From NCBI RefSeq assembly GCF_027563465.1, contig NZ_JAPFQA010000002.1:682001-746000 (forward strand): a stretch of 64,000 nt of DNA, read 5' to 3'. Position 1 is the first letter of the stretch, and the number at the start of each line of letters is the position of its first letter. This DNA comes from Mesorhizobium qingshengii. GTDB lineage: Bacteria > Pseudomonadota > Alphaproteobacteria > Rhizobiales > Rhizobiaceae. The notes under the pieces were generated by a model. That model was not told the DNA's origin and ran no database searches. It saw only the letters and a list, made by a program, of their open reading frames with translations. A program made the position numbers and the translations under genes. Below, in pieces: positions 57,916 to 64,000 of this stretch.

Positions 57916-58632
57916 ATGCTTCGCGTTCTGGTGACGCGGCCGGAACCGGGCGCATCGCGCACGATGTCGCTGCTGCGGGACAGGGGCTTCGAGCCTGTCC
58001 TGTTGCCGCTCACCGAGACCGTCGCAATGCCCGTCGCTGCCGATCCGCTTGCAGCCGGCGCCGCGGCGGTCGCCATCACCAGCGCCAATGGGGTGCGCCA
58101 TGCGCCGAAAGAAGTCATCGCGGCGCTTGCCGCCTTGCCCTGTCACGCCGTCGGCAAGAGGACCGCGGAGGCCGCCCGCAAAGCAGGGTTCTTGTCCGTC
58201 AGCGAAGGCCCAGGCGATGCCGAAGCCTTGGCTGACAGCCTGGCCGGCGATGTTCCGGGCAAGACCATCGTCTATCTCTGTGGACGGGTCCGGTTTCCGG
58301 CGTTCGAACAGAGGCTGGAAGCGGCTGGTGTCCCGGTCCAGGCCGTCGAGACCTATGACACGCTGGCGGTTGATTATCCGGACGAAGCCGTGCTTGCGCG
58401 TCTCTCGGGTGAACCCGCCGACGCGGTGCTGCTCTATTCGGCCAAGGCGGCTGCGGCGCTACAGGCCCTGATCTCGCGGCCTACTCTGCAACGGCTCTTT
58501 GAAAAGACACGGTTTTTCGCTCTTTCCGCGCGCATCGCCGCCGCCCTTGGCGATACCGCCGGCGAGAGACTCCGCATTGCCGAACAACCCGACGAGGAAA
58601 CGCTGCTGGCACTTTTGCGGGCGCGGCGCTGA
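57916..58632 (+). CDS. hemD: Uroporphyrinogen-III synthase
   Basis: A 238-residue two-lobed protein that closes and rearranges hydroxymethylbilane. HemD is poorly conserved; LVTRPEPGASRTMSLL, ITSANGVRHAP, VGKRTAEAARKAGF and VYLCGRVRF match the usual pattern. It starts 2 bases after the hemC stop, which strengthens the call. Confidence 0.9.
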   Translation: MLRVLVTRPEPGASRTMSLLRDRGFEPVLLPLTETVAMPVAADPLAAGAAAVAITSANGVRHAPKEVIAALAALPCHAVGKRTAEAARKAGFLSVSEGPGDAEALADSLAGDVPGKTIVYLCGRVRFPAFEQRLEAAGVPVQAVETYDTLAVDYPDEAVLARLSGEPADAVLLYSAKAAAALQALISRPTLQRLFEKTRFFALSARIAAALGDTAGERLRIAEQPDEETLLALLRARR

Positions 58633-58743
58633 GCCGCGTCATCACACCGCCCCTTTTCACCGCTTGGTGATGTGCTAGACCCTTTCTGAACCATCAAGCG
58701 CCGCCCGGCGTTGAGACGAAGCGAATTTTTGCGGAGCCCCGGC

Positions 58744-60189
58744 ATGGTCAAGACGCCGAAGATGCGACACTCGAAAAGCCGGCGTGAGCCGGTGACCATC
58801 GAACTCGAGCCCGGCGCAGTCTCGCGCATCGCCGACGAGGACGCCGCCAGGCCGCAAGCGGGCGCCGAAGAAACGCCGGCCGAGGTTCCCGAAGAACCGG
58901 TGCATGCCGACCAGACCGATCTCGAGCCCTGGGAGCATGCCGATGCCGCCGCAGGGGCGGCCGAGGCAGACGCGCCGGCGGATGCCGGGGCCAAAGCCGC
59001 CGAACCGGAGCTGCCTTATCCCGGTTCGGATGCGCCGCCCAACCGCGCCAAGACCTCCGACTACAGCTTTGAGGACGCAACCACCAGGACCGCCGAGACC
59101 AAAGCGGCGCCGGGGAAAGCCGACACGAGGGGCGAATCGATGGCAGTGCAGCCGAAGCGTGGCGGCCTCAACGGCATCGCCGCCGGCATCATCGGCGGTG
59201 TCATCGCGCTGGTCGGCGCCGGTGGCCTGCAATTCGCCGGCCTGCTCGGCGCGCCCGGCTCCGGGGTTTCGCTCGATGGCGTCAATGGCGAGATCGCTTC
59301 GCTGAAGACCGAGATTGCCGGGCTGAAGGAGGCGAGTGGCAACACCGACGCGTCGGCCAAGGTGGACGGGCTGTCGGCGGCGCTCGATCAGGTCAAGATG
59401 GACATCGCGGCGCTGAAATCGACGGTCGGATCCGGCGGCGCGGGCGACACCGCCGGGCTTGCCGCATTGGGTGACAAGGTCAAGCAGATCGAAACCGCGG
59501 TCGCCGCGCTTGGCAAGGCCGGCAGCGCGGCTCCTGTCGATCTCGGCCCGCTCAACGAGAAACTGGCTGGTCTCGATGCGCTGGTGAAATCAGCCGGTGA
59601 GGCGGCGACAGCGCAGGATGGCCGGCTCACCGCGCTCGAACAGTCGGTGTCGCAGCTTTCCGGCAAGGTCGAGGCAGCGGCAGGGCAGCCAAAAATCGCG
59701 CTCGCTATTGCCGCGTCGGCTTTGAAGTCGGCGCTCGAGCGTGGCGCGCCGTTCTCGGCCGAACTCGAGACCTTCGCGGCGATTTCGCCGGATGCGCCAC
59801 AGCTGGCGACATTGCGCGCCTATGCCGAAGAGGGCGTCCCGACCCGCACCGAGATCGCATCGCAGATGGATGCCGCCGCCAGCGCGATGGTCGCGGCCGC
59901 GAGGCCCGTCGATGAGAATGCCGGCCTGCTGCAGAACCTGCTGTCGAGCGCCGAATCGCTGGTCAAGGTCAGGCCGATCGGCGCCGTCGAAGGGGCCGGC
60001 GCGCCGGAAACCGTCGCGCGCATCGAGGTTGCGGTCAATCAGGGCGACTTTGCCAAGGCGCTCAGCGAGTATGACACGCTGCCGCAGGCCGCCAAGGCCG
60101 CGGGCGCCGACTTTGCCGGCAAACTGAAGGCGCGCATCGAGGTCGAAACCCAGGTCGACGCACTGATCTCCGGCGCGATGAAGGCATGA
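58744..60189 (+). CDS. Mitofilin-family inner-membrane protein
   Basis: A 481-residue protein with an acidic, Ala/Pro/Glu-rich cytoplasmic part (1-135), one membrane helix (GIAAGIIGGVIALVGAGGLQF near 140-160), a long coiled-coil-like region (170-340) and a C-terminal domain (GAPFSAELETFA onward) of the COG4223 mitofilin type. In alphaproteobacteria this gene stands between hemD and hemY and may shape inner-membrane folds. The ATG with GGAG upstream is preferred over an earlier one at 58711. Confidence 0.87.
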   Translation: MVKTPKMRHSKSRREPVTIELEPGAVSRIADEDAARPQAGAEETPAEVPEEPVHADQTDLEPWEHADAAAGAAEADAPADAGAKAAEPELPYPGSDAPPNRAKTSDYSFEDATTRTAETKAAPGKADTRGESMAVQPKRGGLNGIAAGIIGGVIALVGAGGLQFAGLLGAPGSGVSLDGVNGEIASLKTEIAGLKEASGNTDASAKVDGLSAALDQVKMDIAALKSTVGSGGAGDTAGLAALGDKVKQIETAVAALGKAGSAAPVDLGPLNEKLAGLDALVKSAGEAATAQDGRLTALEQSVSQLSGKVEAAAGQPKIALAIAASALKSALERGAPFSAELETFAAISPDAPQLATLRAYAEEGVPTRTEIASQMDAAASAMVAAARPVDENAGLLQNLLSSAESLVKVRPIGAVEGAGAPETVARIEVAVNQGDFAKALSEYDTLPQAAKAAGADFAGKLKARIEVETQVDALISGAMKA

Positions 60190-60199
60190 GGGCAACACA

Positions 60200-61798
60200 A
60201 TGATCCGCCTGCTCGCCTTCCTCATCGTCGTTTTCGCGCTCGGACTGGGTTTTGCCTGGCTGGCCGACCGGCCGGGCGACATGGTCGTCACCTTCAATGG
60301 CTATCAATACCAGGTCAGCCTGATGGTGGCGGCGGTGGCCGTCGTTGCCGTCGTTGCCGCGGTGATGATCTTCTGGTGGCTGGTCAAGTCGCTGTGGAAC
60401 AGCCCCTATACCATCTCGCGCTATTTCCGCGTGCGCCGCCGCGACCGTGGCTATCAGGCGTTGTCGACCGGTATGATCGCCGCCGGCGCCGGCGACGGCG
60501 CGCTGGCGCGCAAGAAGACCAAGGAAGCGGCCAAGCTGATCCGTTCCGACCAGGAGCCGCTGATCCATCTGCTCGAGGCGCAGGCTTCGCTGCTCGAAGG
60601 CGATCATGAAGGCGCGCGGCAGAAGTTCGAGAGCATGCTCGACGATCCCGAAATGCGGCTGCTCGGCCTGCGCGGGCTCTATCTGGAAGCCGAACGCCTC
60701 GGCGACCGCAACGCCGCCAGGCATTACGCCGGCCGTGCCGCCGCCGTGGCGCCGCAACTGGCCTGGGCGGCCGAATCGACGCTGGAAGAGCTGACCGCGC
60801 GCGGCGATTGGGACGGGGCCCTGAAACTGGTCGACGCGCAGAAATCGACACGGCAGATCGAACGCGACGCCGCCAACCGCCGCCGCGCCGTGCTGTTGAC
60901 CGCCAAGGCGCAGGCGCTTGCCGGCAGCGATCCCACTGCTGCCAGGACCGCGGCGATCGAGGCCAACCGGTTGCGGCCGGAGTTCGCGCCCGCCGCCGTT
61001 GCCGCCGCCGCGGCGCTGTTCAAGCAGAACGACGTTCGCAAGGGCTCGAAAATCCTCGAGACGGCGTGGAAGGCCGAGCCGCACCCAGAGATCGCCGAGC
61101 TCTATACCCATGCAAGGCCGGGCGATGCCGTGCTCGACCGCCTCAACCGGGCGAAGAAGCTGCAGGAGATGAAGAAGAACCACGCGGAGTCGTCGATGAC
61201 GGTGGCGCGCGCCGCTCTCGACGCGCAGGATTTTTCGACCGCCCGCCGCGAGGCCGAGGCCGCGATCAGGATGGACCGCCGCGAGGGCGCCTATCTGCTC
61301 CTGGCCGACATCGAGGAGGCCGAGACCGGCGATCAGGGCAAGGTGCGGCAGCTCTTGTCCAAGGCGGTACGGGCGCCACGCGATCCGGCCTGGGTCGCCG
61401 ACGGCGTTGTTTCCGAGCGCTGGGCTCCGGTATCGCCGGTCACCGGCAGGCTCGACGCCTTCGAGTGGCGGGCGCCGATGGAGCGGCTCGGTCAGCTGAT
61501 CGACAGCCACGAAGATGCATCAGCCGGTCCGGTACCGGTCATTGAAGCGCTGGCAAAGCCGGCCAGCGAAAGGCCGGTCGAGGTGATCGATGACACCGGT
61601 CCGCGCACGGCAGCGGGCAAGGAAGCCGAGAGCCACGAGGACCATGTCAGGCCGATCACGGCGGCAGCCTTCGCCGCGGTGCCGGCCGATGCCGAGGCCG
61701 TCGAGCCGGCCGAGGAACTTGCGCGGTTGCCGGACGATCCCGGCGTCGATCCGGATGAAGAAGCGGAAAAATCGCCGCGCCGCTTCCGCCTGTTTTAA
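60200..61798 (+). CDS. hemY: HemY-family TPR membrane protein
   Basis: A 532-residue protein with two N-terminal membrane helices (LLAFLIVVFALGLGFAWLA and a second near 43-62) and a TPR-like repeat domain of helical pairs through about residue 420. HemY-type signatures are SLWNSPYTISRYFRVRRRDRGYQAL and RDPAWVADGVVSERWAPVSPVTG. Its role in late haem synthesis is inferred from gene context in the family. The C-terminal 110 residues are acidic and low in complexity. Confidence 0.9.
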   Translation: MIRLLAFLIVVFALGLGFAWLADRPGDMVVTFNGYQYQVSLMVAAVAVVAVVAAVMIFWWLVKSLWNSPYTISRYFRVRRRDRGYQALSTGMIAAGAGDGALARKKTKEAAKLIRSDQEPLIHLLEAQASLLEGDHEGARQKFESMLDDPEMRLLGLRGLYLEAERLGDRNAARHYAGRAAAVAPQLAWAAESTLEELTARGDWDGALKLVDAQKSTRQIERDAANRRRAVLLTAKAQALAGSDPTAARTAAIEANRLRPEFAPAAVAAAAALFKQNDVRKGSKILETAWKAEPHPEIAELYTHARPGDAVLDRLNRAKKLQEMKKNHAESSMTVARAALDAQDFSTARREAEAAIRMDRREGAYLLLADIEEAETGDQGKVRQLLSKAVRAPRDPAWVADGVVSERWAPVSPVTGRLDAFEWRAPMERLGQLIDSHEDASAGPVPVIEALAKPASERPVEVIDDTGPRTAAGKEAESHEDHVRPITAAAFAAVPADAEAVEPAEELARLPDDPGVDPDEEAEKSPRRFRLF

Positions 61799-61834
61799 AC
61801 CGGGTCGATTGTCCGGCTGTTTGGGAATGAATTG

Positions 61835-62314
61835 ATGTTTGAACGCGTTCTATCATTTCTGAAGGATTTGCCGACCGGCTCCGGCACGCGCGCCAGCACG
61901 GACGACCCGCGCATCGCCGCGTCGGCGCTTCTCTACCATGTGATGAATGCCGATGGTGTGCGCCAGGATGTCGAGTGGGAACGGTTCAAGGCGGTGCTGG
62001 GGGAGAGCTACTCGATCAGTGGCGCCGAACTCGAAGCGCTGGCCGCGGCCGGCGAGCGGGCCGACAATGAAGCGATCGATCTCTATGCCTTCACCAGCGT
62101 GCTCAAGCGTCACCTCGATGCCGATGCGCGCAAGGCTTTCATCGGCCTGATGTGGGAGATCGTCTATGCCGATGGCGAACTGCATGAATTGGAAGACAAC
62201 ACCGTCTGGCGCGTCGCCGAGCTGATCGGCGTCGAACGCCGAGACCGCATCGAGGCGCGCCGCAAGGCAGCGGCGCAGGCACCGGGCGCCACCGGAACAT
62301 CCGCAGACGAATAG
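61835..62314 (+). CDS. TerB-family protein
   Basis: A 159-residue all-helical protein with the TerB signature: DDPRIAASALLYHVMNADG, with acidic NADG and YADGEL pairs (metal-binding loops), and a second-half LMWEIVYADGELHELEDNTVW. Such proteins appear in tellurite operons but also as stand-alone genes; here it sits alone between hemY and a glutamine amidotransferase. ATG at 61835 (not the TTG before it) is used. Confidence 0.85.
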   Translation: MFERVLSFLKDLPTGSGTRASTDDPRIAASALLYHVMNADGVRQDVEWERFKAVLGESYSISGAELEALAAAGERADNEAIDLYAFTSVLKRHLDADARKAFIGLMWEIVYADGELHELEDNTVWRVAELIGVERRDRIEARRKAAAQAPGATGTSADE

Positions 62315-62329
62315 GGTTTTCGCCTTCCC

Positions 62330-63067
62330 ATGCCGCTCAGAACGAGTTCGAAGCCCAGGATCCTGATCGTGCTGCATCAGGAGAATTCGAGCCCCGGACG
62401 CGTCGGCCACATGCTCATGGAAGAGGGTTTCGATCTCGACATCCGCCGGCCGCCGCTTGGCGATGTCTTGCCGGAAACGCTGGATGGCCATGCCGGCACG
62501 GTGGTGTTCGGCGGGCCGATGAGCGCCAATGACGAGGACGAATTTGTCCGCCGCGAGACCAACTGGCTGGAGATACCGCTCAAGGAGAACCGGCCGTTCC
62601 TCGGCATCTGCCTGGGCGCGCAGATGCTGGTCAACCATCTCGGCGGCAGGGTCGAGGGTCACGGCGAAGGGCTGGTCGAGATCGGCTGGTATCCGCTGAA
62701 GGCGACCGAGGCCGGCAGGAACCTGATGCACTGGCCGGAGATGGTCTACCAGTTCCATCGCGAGGGCTTCTCGCTGCCCAGCGACGCGACGCTGCTGGCG
62801 ACGGCGGAGACCTATCCCAACCAGGCCTTCCGCTATGGCGACAATGCCTGGGGCATCCAGTTCCATGGCGAACTGACCCGGATGATGATGCAGCGCTGGG
62901 TGGTGCGCGGCGCCCACCGTTTCGAACTGCCGGGCGCGCAGCCCGGCCGCGATCATCTCGGCGGCCGGCTGATCTGGGACATGCATCTCAAGCGCTGGCT
63001 GGATGAATTCCTGCGCATGATCTTCGGCAAGCCGGTAGGTGGCAAGAGTAAAACCCAATTACTCTGA
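62330..63067 (+). CDS. Class I glutamine amidotransferase
   Basis: A 245-residue GATase1-fold protein with the nucleophile Cys in FLGICLGAQMLVNHLGG and the catalytic His-x-Glu in GIQFHGELT, as in GMP-synthase-like amidotransferases. The N-terminal ILIVLHQENSSPGRVGHML is typical of the stand-alone subgroup with unknown substrate. It begins 15 bases after the TerB gene. Confidence 0.9.
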   Translation: MPLRTSSKPRILIVLHQENSSPGRVGHMLMEEGFDLDIRRPPLGDVLPETLDGHAGTVVFGGPMSANDEDEFVRRETNWLEIPLKENRPFLGICLGAQMLVNHLGGRVEGHGEGLVEIGWYPLKATEAGRNLMHWPEMVYQFHREGFSLPSDATLLATAETYPNQAFRYGDNAWGIQFHGELTRMMMQRWVVRGAHRFELPGAQPGRDHLGGRLIWDMHLKRWLDEFLRMIFGKPVGGKSKTQLL

Positions 63068-63561
63068 ACGGCCGAGCTTGATCCCGAAGGCGACTCACGT
63101 CTGCTGAGGCGTGGACGGCCGCTTTGCGCCTCTTCTCGGAAGTTTAGATTAGTTTTTACCGCTCCCCAAAGCCGACATCCAAGCACAGGGCTGTGGGTCG
63201 TGGTTGCTCGAATTTCCAACGGTCAACTATCGACCCAAAACGGTTCTTCGATCGATCGTTTACTGCTGGTCGTGGTGACCGAGGGCAAATGCGACGACGC
63301 AAGACCACTATTGGAGCCGCCTGGCCCGACTCAAAGTTAGCGATGGTAGTTCACCAAAGGTAGCTTGATAGCCATTTGCAAAATGCCCGAGATTCGAAAA
63401 TCCACAACACAATGCCACGTTGGTGACCGAGGTGGTTTCAGTCGGAGATAGGGTAGGATCGCGAGCTAGCCGCGACCTCGGGGAGATTTGGTGGACTCAC
63501 GGTGGAACGTCGCTGCGTTACGCAAGTTTTAAGCGATCGCATTCACCCTGGAGGACATGTT
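63068..63561. other. Intergenic region without recognised feature
   Basis: These 494 bases hold no convincing gene on either strand; the short open frames overlap neighbouring genes and have no ribosome site. The composition is visibly less GC-rich than the genes around it. I see no named repeat, tRNA or promoter beyond the GGAGG for the next gene. Confidence 0.5.
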
Positions 63562-64000
63562 ATGGCCAAGCGTCGAGAGCAAAAGACAGAGCTGACACCC
63601 GCCGAGGCGACGGACCGCATCTGGGAACTCGCCAAGCAAATCGACGTCTGCATGTTCGTGACCTGGGACGGCGAATACAATCGCGCTCGACCGCTCTCCG
63701 CGCGCGTCTCGCGTGAAGAAAGCGCCATCTACTTCCTCGTCAATGATGACAGCGCCAAGAACAAGCAGCTGTCGGCCTATCCGAAAGTGACATTGGCCTG
63801 GAGCGACAGCAGCCACTACAAATACGTCACCATTTCCGGTCCCGCCGCTGTGACCAATGACAGGAAGAAAATTGCCGAGCTTTGGGAGAAAACCGACGCG
63901 GCTTGGTGGGACAATGCCCACGATCCCGAGATCCGTCTGATAACGGTCAAGCCGGACGAAGGCGAATTGTGGGACAGCCCTGGACTGGTCGTTGCAACGG
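63562..64000 (+). CDS. Pyridoxamine-5'-phosphate-oxidase-family protein (cut by window edge)
   Basis: The frame runs from ATG 63562 (GGAGG six bases upstream) to the window edge, 146 codons, with no stop. MAKRREQKTELTPAEATDRI, ARPLSARVSREESAIYFLVN, KNKQLSAYPKVTLAWSD and YVTISGPAAVTNDRKKI match the split-barrel flavin-binding family of general stress protein 26 type. The C-terminus is outside the window. Flavin or F420 binding is likely, the substrate unknown. Confidence 0.82.
   Translation, partial: MAKRREQKTELTPAEATDRIWELAKQIDVCMFVTWDGEYNRARPLSARVSREESAIYFLVNDDSAKNKQLSAYPKVTLAWSDSSHYKYVTISGPAAVTNDRKKIAELWEKTDAAWWDNAHDPEIRLITVKPDEGELWDSPGLVVAT

Noticed and set aside
61835..62314. Tellurite-resistance operon
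   Set aside because: Only a TerB-like gene is present; TerC, TerD, TerZ and others are absent, so a tellurite role is unsupported.

Overview
The window is a GC-rich chromosomal segment from an alphaproteobacterium of the order Hyphomicrobiales, most probably Mesorhizobium or a close Phyllobacteriaceae relative. The signs are a Brucella-type Omp19 lipoprotein, the gene order mdh-sucCD-sucAB-lpd, an sdhCDAB operon, hemC-hemD-mitofilin-hemY, a CenR-like response regulator, and many short palindromic intergenic repeats of the kind common in that group. The genus is inferred from family resemblance, not from a database search. I see no rRNA, tRNA, CRISPR array, prophage, insertion sequence with a transposase, or secretion or symbiosis island. 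This is core genome.

Layout. 1-5200: start of dapF (cut by the window edge), small envelope proteins, a metallo-beta-lactamase-fold hydrolase, a glyoxalase-fold protein, omp19, zapE and a GNAT acetyltransferase. 5400-16800: the TCA block mdh, sucC, (cupin), sucD, sucA, sucB, (three accessory genes), lpd. 17100-19700: an Ala/Pro-rich membrane protein, a TraB/GumN protein and xerC. 19800-23000: a MITE-like repeat, then rimM-trmD and rplS, with a TauE/SafE permease convergent to trmD. 23080-24064: ohr-ohrR with a near-perfect operator. 24200-28570: an amino-acid-type binding protein and permease lacking an ATPase gene, a methyltransferase and leuC. 28700-31200: two tandem membrane GGDEF proteins. 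32700-37260: sdhC-sdhD-sdhA-(DUF3052)-sdhB-yceH. 37460-40910: OsmC, YCII, UbiH-type hydroxylase and TesB. 41000-42950: NtrC/sigma-54-type promoter, glnK, amtB. 43270-50450: a small secreted protein, ftsK, lolA, an exonuclease III gene, a lone cNMP-binding protein, the CenR-like regulator and a divergent L,D-transpeptidase. 50540-56770: DUF1127, a LysR regulator, GT25 glycosyltransferase, DUF1761, a methyltransferase overlapping an EVE-domain gene, YciI, gpsA and tsaD. 56980-64000: hemC, hemD, mitofilin-like, hemY, TerB, a glutamine amidotransferase and a truncated PPOX-family gene.

The central theme is aerobic metabolism. Malate dehydrogenase, succinyl-CoA synthetase, the complete 2-oxoglutarate dehydrogenase complex (E1, E2 and an E3) and succinate dehydrogenase are all present, with haem synthesis genes (hemC, hemD, hemY), a ubiquinone-type hydroxylase, and peroxide defence (ohr/ohrR, osmC). 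Nitrogen control is represented by glnK-amtB. Division and envelope functions are represented by zapE, ftsK, xerC, lolA, omp19 and the CenR-like/L,D-transpeptidase pair.

I did not find a convincing new multi-gene system. The most unusual layer is the dense population of palindromic and terminally inverted repeats, of at least eight kinds. Some overlap stop codons of adjacent genes or sit in convergent gene junctions. The other points worth checking are accessory genes inserted in otherwise standard operons (cupin in sucCD, DUF3052 in sdhAB, three genes between sucB and lpd) and the EVE/methyltransferase pair.
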